Assembly (NCBI GenBank): GCA_035578905.1 | Contig: JAQJVL010000001.1 | Coordinates: 3,402,001-3,466,000 of the forward strand | Direction of reading: 5' to 3' | DNA from: Stictocephala bisonia | Taxonomy: Eukaryota > Arthropoda > Insecta > Hemiptera > Membracidae | Length of the DNA: 64,000 bases | The notes under the pieces: generated by a model | The model's input: the letters and a program-made list of their open reading frames with translations, nothing else | Told to the model about the DNA's origin: nothing | Database searches by the model: none | Shown here: positions 1 to 10,420 of the stretch, in pieces | Layout: each line of letters starts with the position of its first letter | Position numbering within the stretch: the first letter of the stretch is position 1 | Translations under genes and position numbers: made by a program

Positions 1-555
1 TTTAAAAATATATTTAAAACATTCCTCAGAGAGACAGTTTAGGTCATCATAATTGAAGGTGTTTTTTGTTTATCACCATTTTAAAATGTCCCCTCAGAGA
101 GACAGGCTAGGTCATCATAATTGAATATGATATTTGATCCATCATCATTGGGGGAGTATTTAGGCATATATGTTGAAAACATTTGTTCAGAGCGTTGATA
201 AAAAAAAAAACAGATGATCCTCATAATTTATTTCTTTACTATTAATGTTTCAACGAAAAAAAAAGTTCATGAACAATAACTCAGTTCAAGAAGGCTGTGA
301 ACATCTTTACGGTTTGTTTCTGGTAGGGTAGTATTATAATCAAGTTTGAATACATGGTACAATCTTCATGTTGATTCAATTCAAGCTGTTGTATTATTAT
401 TGAGAGGACAAAATACAAATTAAGTAAAGAATTTCTTCATGTCAATTCTCACTTAAGTAAGCCACACCTTTGCCCTAAACAGTCAGTCATCAAGTAATCT
501 TGATGCCATAATTAATTTAACAATATAAAAGTAGTATTCAGTAATCAAAGTTCAG
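1..555. repeat. R-family dispersed repeat, left fragment
   Basis: The block contains two copies, 68 bp apart (at 24 and 92), of a motif reading roughly CCTCAGAGAGACAG followed by GTCATCATAATTGAA. The same motif recurs near 7.77, 7.93, 11.4, 11.57, 17.34, 17.5 and 24.6 kb. Its last part (about 470-555) matches 19660-19740, where the sequence continues without interruption. That suggests the block is the left part of a repeat copy later split at about 555. No coding potential was seen. Confidence 0.6.
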
Positions 556-775
556 TACTGTACCGGGTCGTTTGACCGGTACGTTTCGTTACTTTCGTCG
601 TGGTCTGCCGGGCTGCCTGAGACCGCTCGTGCCCGGCGATTCGCTTACTTTGGTGGCCGTTGGCTCGGGCTCGTTCGTTCCTTGTTCCAGCTCTGGTCTG
701 TCAGGTTGGCCGTCATTTTGACTTTTCTCCACCTCGAGTAAAAACATGTCCGGCTAGAGATTCCAAAACGTAAGT
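556..775 (+). promoter_or_regulatory. CpG-rich segment ending in a consensus splice donor
   Basis: About 200 bases are rich in CpG (CCGGTACG, CGTGCCCGGCG, CTCGTTCG), in contrast to the AT-rich flanks. The segment ends at a GTAAGT (770-775). The only ATG just before it, at 745, runs into a stop after three codons, so an untranslated first exon or LTR leader fits better than a coding exon. No TATA box was identified. Confidence 0.25.
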
Positions 776-2557
776 GTTCATTTTGTAATTTCTAATATCT
801 AATCACCCTTTTGGTGAAAATACTTTGTTTAAATAATATTCTGGTTTATTTGTCATTTTCAGGGCATTGTTAAATTTATGTTTATTGTTTAGATATTTGT
901 TAACCTAGGTTCAAGCCACGTGCTCAATGTTACCATTTTACCATTAATTGCTTTATTATATCTTGTTTTATACTCAATTGTAGTTCTGTAAAATGTTTAT
1001 TGAGCCTTTTCAGTTGGAGTTAAGGATTTGCTATTCTTTTTTTGTTCATTGACAATAACCTAGCCTATCTGTTTAGTTTGATTTTCATTTTATAACCTAT
1101 TGCTTCCGTATCTATAGCCTAGTTTTCAGTTTGTCATTTTTTTTTAGTTCCATACGTCTTTTATAATTTGTTAAATTGTAAGTTGGTTTAAATTATTCAT
1201 CGCCTAAAGTTAATCTTTCACTGTCTTGTTTGCTCCACTCATGTTCTTGTTTGTCTCTTCATGTTCAGTTTTGCAAAATCAGGCACCCTTATAGTTATTA
1301 GTGGTTATGTGTAGTATTTTTGGTTTTGGCTGTACTGTTTTTAATGTGCTGTGGTTTGGCCTTGCAGTCCAGGGTCCTTGAGTGTGACGTTCTCCCTCAG
1401 CCTGCCGTCCGGGGATGGTCGACCATCCACACTGCCAGCCTGGCCTGAGGACCATGTATAGAGGCCATTTACGATCCTGCGGCCCCACCTACATCCTTGG
1501 GTAGGAGTCTTCTGTCCTCAGGTCAGTGCCTTCCATCTTGTTTTCCCGGCGGCTGAGCTGGGGGGTTGATAATAAGTGATATATAAAAAAAAAGAAGAAA
1601 AAAAATGTTTGTGGATCTATTGGATGAGGCCTAGGCCTAAGGACTGCCCCGTAACCGGATCTGAAACAGCCAGGGGACTTATAAAGGTTTATTAAAAAAA
1701 AGAAAAAAACTTTTCAAAATACAAAAGCCAGAACAAAAAGCTTTTGGAGGTTAATACTTATTGTTATTTAGTTTAATTAGTTTATTTTGTTGTTATTTTT
1801 TTTAGATTTTATATTTGTTAGGTCCCTACTGTTAAATTATGTTATTATTTATTGTTATGTTTAGGCCTAGTGAGGTAATTAGGGTTATTTATTTTTTTGT
1901 TGGTCGTAGTAAGTCTTGAAGTGAATTTTTACTAGAACGGTACCGTGTTATATATTTTTTTTAAATTGTTTAATTTTTAAACTTTCACCAAAAGGGGATT
2001 ATGGTTCTTTTACTTAACTTCCTATTCGGAGCCGCCCAGGGATTCCGGCTTACTCCCTGGCCTCGGTGGAATCATGGGATGTGGGCTAAATTGCCGGGTT
2101 ATTTGGTGTTACCAAAAATTTTATAAATTTTCACCTTATTTGGTCTTTAATTTTCTTACGTTTTGGGTGTCTCAGGCTAGGCTGCAGATAGGCCATGCAG
2201 CTGTAATTGTTAATTTTGGTATTTGTAGAGTTTGTTGTTTTTGTAGCTTTTGTATTATCTTGTTAATTTTAGTGTTTCTTGTTATTTATTTAAGTGCGAA
2301 TTGATTTTGGGGCCTGCTGCCTATTAACATTGTGGCCTTCTGCCAGTTCTGATTATAATCAATATGTTGTTCTTTCTTGAAATAAATCAGTTTTGCTCAG
2401 CTGCCGAGTTTTATTTGGACCCTCCAACTGCCGCCCGTGATCCCATCGCTTGACTGATTTTGAGCCATCCCCAGTTAGCACGCTCTCCAGTTTTGGTGGG
2501 GGGGGATGGGTCTCAGTACGCATGTTGTAAATAAAACCTGTAAAACGCGTTCCCATA
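556..2557 (+). mobile_element. Unclassified 2-kb GC-richer insertion (possible long LTR or transposon)
   Basis: The block sits between R-family sequence on the left and the 3' end of a LINE on the right, and it is clearly richer in GC and CpG than its surroundings. It begins with TGTACCGGG and holds a 5' CpG-rich segment, a GTAAGT donor-like site at 770, an acceptor-like CCTTGCAG near 1366 and a polyadenylation-like AATAAA near 2380. This order could be a very long LTR or a non-coding transcription unit. No transposase, RT or other recognisable protein was found; the short ORFs inside lack family motifs. No second copy occurs in this window, so the boundaries are inferred from the neighbours. 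Confidence 0.35.
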
Positions 2558-3388
2558 GTTCAATTCAATTTATTTGTTCAAAAATACAGACAATACAAAA
2601 ATACAGATAATACAAATAATTGTCCAATGGTTTATGTATATTAAAACACTTAATTACATCATAGTCATGTCAGATTAACCCATGCCAGGCTGATGAATAC
2701 ACTATAAATACATACACTATAAAGAAAGACATTATATTCAAAAACTTAACCGCGTACATGGACATAAATAAACAACTACATAATTTTTTTCATGTACACA
2801 TACTCAGGCATAGATATAAATACTGAAATCTATAATATACTAAATACACACTCACACACATACACAAATTTATATGAATATAATCAATTTAATGCCACCT
2901 GCTATACACTGCATTTCTGAAAAAAATTGAGGAGAGTAAAAAACTCCAAGGGAAGTGCCTGATTGGAGGTTACATCATGTTTATTGTAGTGCACAGTGCA
3001 GTAAAATACATATAACATTAATAAAATATAACAGAAACAATAGTGCTATTGGCCAGTGAACAACAAAATCAATATTTAACAACAGATTCATAAAAAGTAA
3101 CTATACAGTAAACATTTTATTTAATAAATAGTGCGAACTCCATTGATTTTAGAGTACATCCTACATAATGTATAAAAGACATAATACATCCAAACATACA
3201 TAATTTGTCTAATAATCACATACTCACACATATATAGACTCACACACAAGCACGCATGCACGCACGCACGCAAGTGTGCGCGTAGCCTACATAATGTTTA
3301 AAAACTAGATTCCAAATCATATAAATTGAAAACTTTTCTTTTGCATTCCCATCTACTCAAGAAGTTACATTGTAAAGGTCATACATAA
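2558..3388 (-). other. LINE 3' UTR, no gene
   Basis: An AT-rich stretch lies between the LINE stop codon and its 3' end. It has CA/CG-rich low-complexity sequence near 3237-3290 (CACGCACGCACGC and similar). Only the part above about 3313 is repeated in the second copy at 8158, so the tandem duplication breakpoint falls inside this UTR. Confidence 0.55.
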
Positions 3389-3619
3389 TTAATTACATTT
3401 CAGCAAGGTATTCGCATTCTCAATAGATAGTAGCCAACATCTGATTTTCCTACAATATTCATTAATGTTATTTAGGGGTTTAATTTCAGAAGGCAGATTA
3501 TTATATAATTTGTGTGCAAAATAACTAAATGATTGTGTAAAATACGTACTTGTGGGTCTGGGCAAATTGTAATCATTTGCATTCCACAATATAGCTATTT
3601 TTACTGTCATAACTAGCAC
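3389..3619 (-). pseudogene. LINE ORF2 C-terminal tail
   Basis: A 76-residue minus-strand ORF carries the pattern SFSYFAHKLYNNLPSEIK and then a Lys/Arg-rich end with CWLL, typical of the last residues of Jockey/CR1/I-type LINE pol proteins. It is the downstream continuation of the RT remnant at 5012-5536. An almost identical ORF lies at 8244-8474 in the duplicated unit. It ends at a stop before the AT-rich 3' UTR (2558-3388). Confidence 0.75.
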
Positions 3620-3741
3620 TCCTTAAAAAGAAAATCTTCAGTACTTTATAAATGTACATATTTCTAATCGGAACTATCTTTGTAGATTGAAAAAGTTTTT
3701 GAAGAGTGACCAAACTTTCATGTTAGATGGATTTGTACCAC

Positions 3742-3865
3742 TGTAATGTATTTGGTTTATTTTCCAATCATATGTTTTGGTTGTTATGGTTTTTCATACA
3801 CAAACTGATTATAATGTTTCAAATAATAAATGGAGTAGTTTTATAGTAAATTGTAGTATTTATTA
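3742..3865 (+). repeat. 5' LTR
   Basis: It begins TGTAATGTATTTGG and ends in TTTATTA. It matches 4741-4861 apart from a few substitutions and a 3-base indel. It is very short for an LTR. An AATAAATGG near the middle could serve as the poly(A) signal. Confidence 0.8.
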
Positions 3866-3866
3866 G

Positions 3867-3883
3867 TGGCAACGAGGATGGGA
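3867..3883 (+). other. Primer-binding-like site
   Basis: TGGCAACGAGGATGGG directly follows the left LTR, as expected for the tRNA primer-binding site of a gypsy-type element. The matching tRNA cannot be named from the sequence alone. Confidence 0.55.
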
Positions 3884-3927
3884 TATGCTAAGGAAAAGGC
3901 ATCAATATAATGAAGAAACAGATTTGC

Positions 3928-4075
3928 ATAAAACAGAAAATGAAGGGAATAGCAGAGTGAAAAAAAAAAAAAACAAGTGGGGATAAAACAGAAAATGAAG
4001 GGATAGCAGAGTGAAAAAAAAAAAACAAGTGGGGATAAAACAGAAAATGAAGGGATAGCAGAGTGGAAAAAAAAA
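3928..4075 (+). repeat. Tandem repeat of about 49 bases, three copies, inside the LTR element
   Basis: Three copies of a unit with AAACAGAAAATGAAGGG and ATAGCAGAGTG, separated by A-runs and AAGTGGGGAT. It lies between the primer-binding region and the integrase remnant, possibly as the remains of deleted gag-pol or acquired filler. Confidence 0.7.
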
Positions 4076-4134
4076 TTGGGTTGAAGTTTATCCAGTGTCG
4101 TCAACGTCATCAACCGTTACAAAACAGAATCTCA

Positions 4135-4697
4135 TGAAGTTTTTTTGCTAGCTATGGTTTACCACGAGTGTTAGTATCTGATAATGACAGTGCCTTTACT
4201 AGACAAGAGTTTGCTAAATTTTGCAAAGGATGTGGAATAAAACAAAAATTTTCAACTCCCTATCACCCTGGCTGGCTGAGAGAAACGTGGAAACTATAAA
4301 AAATGCACTAAAAATTGTATTAGTTAGCGACAATAGTGTGCAAGGGGCTCTGGTAACTTTTCTCTTCGCTTACAGGCGAACAACACACACGTCTACAGGT
4401 AAGACACCAGCCAAACTTTTTCTTGGGAGGGAAATTAAATCAAGAATTGATTTAGTTAGACCAGAGATAGAGACCAAAGTTAGTCCTATGAGAGTGCAGA
4501 CAAGAAAAGACAGAAACCAAAAATTTCGTGTTTTACAAGTTGGAGACAGAGTGGCAATTCGTTTCTACAACCAGTTTCAAAAATGGAATTTTGAAACAGT
4601 GGAAAGGGTATTGGGAATACTTAATTATGTTGTAAATGTTGAGGGAGTATCACACAGACGACACATAGACCAAATCAGGAAAGTTAATTTTAACTAA
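4135..4697 (+). pseudogene. Retrotransposon integrase C-terminal half, frameshifted
   Basis: This is the 3' end of a Ty3/gypsy pol gene. In one frame (about 4141-4272) it reads the middle of the integrase core, with VSDND...FTRQEF and the PYHP motif. In a second frame (from about 4268 to the stop at 4697) it continues with LAERNVETIK, containing the catalytic Glu region, and then a chromodomain-free C-terminus ending in HIDQIRKVNF. A small deletion near 4272 caused the frameshift. The first catalytic Asp and the zinc-binding domain are absent. The family joins element cDNA to host DNA; this copy cannot. Confidence 0.8.
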
Positions 4698-4731
4698 CGT
4701 CTAAATAAATTATAGAGTAATTGTTTTAGTT

Positions 4732-4740
4732 GAGAGGAAT
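4732..4740 (+). other. Polypurine tract
   Basis: GAGAGGA lies directly before the right LTR. It is the usual site priming plus-strand synthesis in LTR retrotransposons. Confidence 0.55.
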
Positions 4741-4861
4741 TGTAATGTATTTGGTTTATTTTCCAATCATATGTTTTGGTTGTCATGGTTTTTCATACAC
4801 AAACTGATTGTAATGTTTCAAATAAATGGAGTAGTTTTATAATAAATTGTAATATTTATTA
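4741..4861 (+). repeat. 3' LTR
   Basis: Direct copy of 3742-3865 starting TGTAATGTATTTGG. The low divergence between the two LTRs points to a fairly recent insertion. Confidence 0.8.
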
Positions 4862-5011
4862 ATCACCCCAACAGTCTATTTCATAATTTAGTCTGCTATG
4901 AATAAGAGAGAAACATATTGTTCTCAAAAGCTCACCACAGCACATATTGTACATAAAATAAAATATTTCCAAGCTTTTTCATAAATGATATCATGTATTT
5001 TTCCAACTTAA

Positions 5012-5536
5012 TTATTTATCAAGTATTATACCTAAATATTTGACAGATTCATCACCCAAGACTTCAACACAGTTGACAAGGCATACCGTACTGATACAAA
5101 TACATTTAAGACATTTATAAACTATTTTATTAGCAAAAATGACATCGCCCCTCAAACTAAAATTGACACAATTAGTTTTACTAGCACTCAATAGCATGTT
5201 ATTTCCAGAAAACCACCACTTAATTGCCTCTAGGTCCAAGTTCTTTTTAACCGAAATGTCTTCACAGGTATTACCAACATAGCACAGTGTTGTATCATCT
5301 GCAAAGGATGTTACGCAACCGTGAAATCGTGCCTTACATAAGTCATTTATATATACTAAAAAGAGTGTTGCACCCAATACTGAGCCCTTGGGGACTCCAT
5401 GATTGATTTCACCAAAATTACTCAATACTCCATTTGGTATTACATATTGTTTTCTACCTTTAAGATGCGTATTAAACCATTTAAAAACGAGTCTTAAACC
5501 ATTTAATAAAACGAGTCTTTCATTAATAATAGTTAA
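5012..5536 (-). pseudogene. LINE reverse transcriptase fragment (RT palm motifs)
   Basis: The minus strand encodes the centre of a LINE ORF2 reverse transcriptase. The ORF from 5425 down to 5012 carries GVPKGSVLG (template-grip region), YINDL, FADDTTL (the catalytic Asp pair) and YLGIILD near its end. The reading continues upstream to about 5536 with the expected FKWFNTHLKGRKQY-type segment. The family copies its RNA into DNA at a nicked target. Thumb and C-terminal parts follow at 3389-5011, broken by stops, frameshifts and the nested LTR element. There is no start codon context and no upstream endonuclease domain, so it is a relic. Confidence 0.8.
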
Positions 5537-5639
5537 AATGTTTACTATGGTAATTCAGTTATTGATATTAAAACTAGTCAAAACGTACCCTTTAGTTAGT
5601 GTACAGGGGAAAGAATAAGCTTTCCGAATAGATCAGAAG

Positions 5640-5830
5640 ACCCTTTACTACCACTGTCCTTGCTGTTGGCCATGTCCTTTCACATTACCACTAGGCAACA
5701 TGAAAGGTGTATTGGCTTGGCCATGTTCCCTCACATTACCACCAGGCAACATGAAAGGTGTATTGGGTGTGTTGGAAATCTGCGGAGGATTAAAATAAAA
5801 TTGTGAAATATTTTCTTAACTTTGTTGAGC
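5640..5830. repeat. R-family core with short internal duplication
   Basis: A segment with GCTGTTGGCCATGT...CACATTACCAC...GGCAACATGAAAGGTGTATTGG is present in two adjacent copies of roughly 58 bases. It occurs again at 9460-9560, and single diverged copies lie near 13480, 17690 and 19940. It is non-coding as far as can be seen. Confidence 0.7.
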
Positions 5831-6214
5831 CTTGGGTACGCTACATTTGATCGGTATTTGACAACAAACAAGAAAATTAAAGTTTTACCTTTCCAGGACG
5901 TTGTATGTGTGAATTTAAATTTTTTAATATGTGACTCCTATTTTTAGTACTTAAGTAATGAACAATTGTGAGTTCTAATTTGTAGTTACATTTTAATGAA
6001 AACAATTAGTTATCAAATCTTGATTTTTTTCAATATCCATAACTATGACCATCGTTAGATTAATTTTGTTCTGTTTAAACTTCACCATCTCTTTTCTTAG
6101 TAATATTGGTCAGTAATATGAAACTCGGAACCGCTCATCAAGAGAGTAATTACTCATTACACCAGTTTTATTGTCATTGGGTTGACAGAATCAAACCTAC
6201 CTATAAACAGAATG

Positions 6215-6345
6215 AATATCACTGTACGTATGTGGGTGGGTGGGTAGGTCTATACCACTGTACGTGTATGTGTGGGCGGGTGGGTCAATACCACTGCACG
6301 TGTATGTGTAGGCGGGTGGGTCAATACCACTGTACGTGTCTAACC
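6215..6345. repeat. GGGTGGGT-type minisatellite (dispersed family)
   Basis: About four copies of a unit of roughly 34 bases built on CACTGTACGTGTATGTG and GGCGGGTGGGTC. It is absent from the matching place in unit 2 (near 9995). Related units, some on the other strand, occur at 50762-50930, 59500-59830, 60195-60400 and 62340-62432. Confidence 0.75.
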
Positions 6346-6456
6346 CACCCCGATGTGTATATATATATATGAACGATAGCTGTTTATGTCAGTCGCTAAG
6401 TTGTCTTTATATTCTGAACAGTGCTATTTAAATTATGTTGTATCGACCTGCATATA

Positions 6457-6770
6457 TTAATTTTCTGGACTGTGTAGCGGGAATGTCAACAGAGTATAGA
6501 TTGAATAAAATAGGAGCAAGAACAGATCCTTGTGGCAGTCCATCGTTGATGCTCTAAAAGAACTTTCTCTGCGACCCAGGTACAATTTAATAAAGCTGTT
6601 GGTGAGCGTGGAATTCAGAAAGTAAAATCGAATTAACACTAAAACAAGGAATAAAATTTAAATAACAGGCCCTTTTTCCAGTCTGTGTCATATGCTACTG
6701 AAAGAAGTACGAATGCTGCTGATGTGTGTGTTTTTTAACCCATTTTCATTTAAAGATGGCATTTCTTTTC
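6457..6770 (-). pseudogene. Second LINE reverse transcriptase fragment
   Basis: Across frameshifts the minus strand reads RT-like segments: a stretch with LTNSFIKLYLGRRESS, then GLPQG-type residues, then a VYSVDIPATQS-like segment. This is the usual order around the template-grip and palm motifs of Jockey-clade LINEs. No intact frame remains. It is a different LINE from 2558-5536. The same fragment lies at 10080-10420 in the duplicated unit, so it predates the duplication. Confidence 0.65.
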
Positions 6771-6869
6771 TTATATTCGTGAACAAATTAAAAAATCGGA
6801 ACCCCTCATCAAGAGAGTCAGTGCTCATTAAACCAGATTTATTATCATTGGGTGAACAAAATCAGACTA

Positions 6870-8064
6870 CATAAAACGTCCCCTCAGCGTTGCTACTATG
6901 TCATCACAGATTGATGTATGACTGTTTTTATCATCACTGGGGACTATTCACATCTATTGTAAGAAACCCTCCGCCCCAAGAAGTCATATTGTAATAAAGA
7001 TGTTCTTGTCATCATCTTTATCTGATCAAAATCATAAATTACAAAGTTATTTGGTGAGGTAGTGACCGTGTGTGTGGCCCACGGTGATAGGACTTGATCC
7101 CTGGTCGAGTTGCAATCGCCGAGTGTTAGAATTGACGTGCCGAAATTGTTTTGGAATCAACGAGGCCATATATCTTTTCGTGACCCATTCAACGAAATTT
7201 GAATTACGAGGGTTACTAGTAGCGAGTGACGGGTGCCTATGCAGATCTGTGATAGTATTTGTATATTATACTGTAGTATTTATGTTACACTGTACTTAAA
7301 GTTCAGAATTAGTATCAACATTTGGGCGTATTTCAAATATGCAAGATACAGTTGATGTTCGAGTATAATCAGTATTTGTGTTTATTATGTATTTCAAATA
7401 CTTAACTTACTGATTATTATAATCTAATTCGCTTATAACTCTGCTTAGTGTTGGTGATTCGTGTAAAAGTACATTTTAAACTTCAATCATCATATACATT
7501 TGAAACATAACCCTCAAACCAACTCGATTCTATGACTGACACTATGGGGGTTTAACAGAAATCAGCGTTATAGTTATGCTGATCTTCCAAGAAATTCGAC
7601 ATAAAAACATTTATTTACTGTACTACCAAAATAAAATTTTGATTATCTTGTAAATAAATGATACATTTTTATTATTTTGACTGTATACACATACTTTGTA
7701 TGTGAAAGGCATTACAAATAATATATTAATACTGTGCTTATAATTTGAGAGTTATTAATTAAAACATCTCATCAGAGAGACAGGTTCTGTCATCATAATT
7801 GAATAAGGTTGTTTAAATATCATCATTTAACAATAATTGCATTTATTAACACTTGTCTTCTGAGTGAGGTTACATCATCATAATTAAATAAGGTTTGATG
7901 GTATATCATAAGTTGAGAGTAATTAATTATATTAAAACGTCTCTTCAGAGAGAGTTATTACATCGTAATTGAACAAGAGTAGATAAAAAATAACAGTTCT
8001 AGGCTACATTTCGAGTACCTTCGGCTCTCAGATTCAAGATGGTGGCCAACTTCGGGCATATTCG
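6870..8064. repeat. R-family right part, no gene
   Basis: Non-coding repeat with CGTCCCCTCAGCG, TCATCACTGGGGACTATT and GAGAGACAGGTT...TCATCATAATTGAA motifs. The same order of blocks appears at 10500-11687 and, diverged, at 23150-24700. The small ORF at 7072-7299 is conserved in unit 2 only because of the recent duplication and shows no protein family features. Confidence 0.65.
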
Positions 8065-8157
8065 GGTCACGTGAATCAATCCTACCAACCCCTTGGGAAC
8101 TTTCCTTCCCAAAATGTCTTTTCAAGTTATCGAATAGAATGTCTTTCTTTACAGTGC

Positions 8158-9335
8158 ATGTATATTATTCATCATATAAACTGAAAACTTTTCTTTTGCA
8201 TTCCCATCTACTCAAGAAGTTACATTGTAAAGGTCATACATAATTAATTACATTTCAGCAAGGTATTCGCATTCTCAATAGATAGTAGCCAACATCTGAT
8301 TTTCCTACAATATTCATTAATGTTATTTAGGGGTTTAATTTCAGAAGGCAGATTATTATATAATTTCGGTGCTAAATAACTAAATGATTGTGTAAAATAC
8401 GTACATGTTGGTCTAGGCAAATTGTAATCATTTGCATTCCACAATATAGTTATTTTTGCTGTCATAACTAGCACTCCTTAAAAAGAAAATCTTCAGTACT
8501 TTATAAATGTACATAATTTCTAATCGGCAATATCTTTGTAGATTGAAAAAGAGGCCATGATGATTCGTTTCGGCGTTTCGCTGATATTAGTCGTAAGACA
8601 TGTTTTTGAAGAGTGACCAAAGCTTTATGTTAGATGGATATGTACCATCCCAACACTCTATTTCATAATTTAGTCTGCTATGAATAAGAGAGAAACATAT
8701 TGTTCTCAAAAGCTCACCACTGCACATATTTTTCATAAAATAAAATATTCTGATAATATTTCCAAGCATATTCATAAGTGATGTCATGTATTTTTCCGAC
8801 TTAATTCTTTATCTATTATACCTAAATATTTTACAGAATATCACCCTACACTTCAACACAGTTGACAAGGCATACCGTACTGATACAAATACATTTAAGA
8901 CATTTATAAACTATTTTATTAGCAAAAATGACATCGCCCCTACAACTAAAATTGACACAATTAGTTTTACTAGCACTAAATAGAACGTTATTTGCAGAAA
9001 ACCACTACTTAATTGCCTCTAAGTCCAAATTCATTTTAACCGAAATGTCTTCCCAGGTATTACCAACATAGCACAGTGTTGTATCATCTGCAAAGGATGT
9101 TACGCAACCGTGAAATCGTGCCTTACATAAGTCATTTATATATAGGCCTACTAAAAAGAGTGTTGCACCCAATACTGAGCCCTGGGGGACTCCATGATTG
9201 ATTTCACCAAAATTACTCAATACTCCATTTGGTATTACATATTGTTTTCTACCTTTAAGATACGTATTAAACCATTTAAAAACGAGTCTTAAACCATTTA
9301 ATAAAACGAGTCTTTCATTAATAATAGTTAAAATG
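8158..9335 (-). mobile_element. LINE remnant, second copy
   Basis: The minus strand carries the same LINE pol as 2558-5536. The RT segment (9220 down to 9005) has GVPQGSVLG and FADDTTL, the connection region has LIHSRLNYEIECW (8787-8587), and the tail has LYNNLPSEIK (8474-8244). Here the grip motif is the canonical GVPQG, where unit 1 has GVPKG. The 3' UTR is cut at the duplication junction. The site where the LTR element sits in unit 1 is intact here (GTACCATCCCAAC near 8650). Confidence 0.8.
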
Positions 9336-10079
9336 TTTACTATGGTAATTCAGTTATTGATATTAAAACTAGTCAAAACGTACCCTTTAGTTAGTGTACA
9401 GGGGAAAGAATAAGCTTTCCGAATAAATCAGAAGACCCTTTACTACCACTGTCCTTGCTGTTGACCATGTTCCCTCACATTACCACCAGGCAACATGAAA
9501 GGTGTATTGGCTTGGCCATGGTCCCTCACTTTACCACCAGGCAACATGAAAGGTGTATTGGGTGTGTTGGAAATCTGTGGAGGATTAAAATAAAATTGTG
9601 AAATATTTTCTTAACTTTGTTGAGCCTTGGGTACGCTACATTTGATCGGTATTTGACAACAAACAAGAAAATTAAAGTTTTACCTTTCCAGGACGTTGTA
9701 TGTGTGAATTTAAATTCTTTAATATGTGACTCCTATTTTTAGTACTTAAGTAATGAACAATTGTGAGTTCTAATTTGTAGTTACATTTTAATGAAAACAA
9801 TTATCAAATCTTGATTTTTTTCAACATCCATAACTATAACCATCGTTAGATTAATTTTGTTCTGTTTAAACTTCACCATCTTTTTTCTTAGTAATATTGG
9901 TCAGTGATATGAACACTAGCAACCGCTCATCAAGAGAGTAATTACTCATTAAACCAGTTTTATTGTCATTGGGTGGACAGAATCAAACCTACCTATAACG
10001 TCCCCACGTGTCATCATCTGTATATAACGTCTGGACAGTGTGTCGTTATTTCTGTGTGGCGTTAACGTAGGAGCATTAT

Positions 10080-10420
10080 TTTCTGGACTGTGTGGCGGGA
10101 ATGTCAACAGAGTATACATTGAATAAAATAGGAGCAAAAACATATCCTTGTGGCAGTCCATCGTTGATGCTCTAAAAGAACTTTCTCTGCGACCCAGGTA
10201 CAATTTAATAAAGCTGTTGGTGAGCGTGGAATTCAGAAAGTAAAGTCGAATTAACACTAAAACACGGAATAAAATTATAAAATTTAAATAACAGGCCCTT
10301 TTTACAGTCTGTGTCATATGCTACTGAAAGAAGTACGAATGCTGCTGATGTGTGTGTTTTTTAACCCATTCTCATTTAAAGTTGGCATTTCTTTTCTTAT
10401 ATTCGTGAACAAATTAAAAA
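10080..10420 (-). pseudogene. Second LINE RT fragment, copy in unit 2
   Basis: Counterpart of 6457-6770 with the same LTNSFIKLYLGRRESS and adjoining RT-like stretches on the minus strand, broken by frameshifts. The open stretch from 10317 to 9949 is partly the RT frame and partly neighbouring repeat, so it is not a gene. Confidence 0.6.

Larger units (their letters stand above)
3742..4861 (+). mobile_element. Internally deleted Ty3/gypsy-type LTR retrotransposon inserted in LINE
   Basis: Two near-identical direct repeats of about 122 bases (3742-3865 and 4741-4861) flank only about 875 bases. The interior keeps a primer-binding-like site right after the left LTR, a short tandem repeat, the last part of integrase and a polypurine run before the right LTR. 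Gag, protease, RT and RNase H are missing. The flanks read ACCAC on the left and ATCAC on the right, and the matching site in the second LINE copy (about 8646-8658) is unoccupied, so this is a genuine insertion with a short target duplication. Confidence 0.85.
2558..5536 (-). mobile_element. 5'-truncated Jockey/CR1-like LINE, split by an LTR element
   Basis: Minus-strand remnant of a non-LTR retrotransposon. The 3' end lies at about 2558, where the minus strand reads AATAAATTGAATTGAA; the 5' truncation is at about 5536, where R-family sequence resumes. From 5536 downward the minus strand encodes, in order, RT core motifs (GVPKGSVLG, FADDTTL, YLGIILD), a connection region and a C-terminal tail with the LINE-typical YNNLPSEIK motif. 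A 1.12-kb LTR element at 3742-4861 interrupts it. Reading-frame breaks and the missing endonuclease half mean it is dead. A partial second copy lies at 8158-9335. Confidence 0.8.
3313..8064. repeat. Tandem segmental duplication, unit 1
   Basis: With the nested LTR element removed, this stretch matches 8158-11687 base for base over long runs. It covers the LINE tail, the LINE RT fragment, R-family sequence, a second LINE fragment (6457-6770) and the block ending GATTCAAGATGG. Relative to unit 2 it has gained the LTR element and a minisatellite (6215-6345) and lost about 50 bases near 3690. About 90 unmatched bases (8065-8157) separate the units. Confidence 0.85.

Noticed and set aside
2074..2304. 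76-residue hydrophobic plus-strand ORF
   Set aside because: Low-complexity T-rich sequence; no family motif or splice context.
7072..7299. 75-residue ORF conserved at 10699-10926
   Set aside because: Conservation reflects the recent tandem duplication; the diverged copy near 23380 is not open, so there is no sign of selection for a protein.
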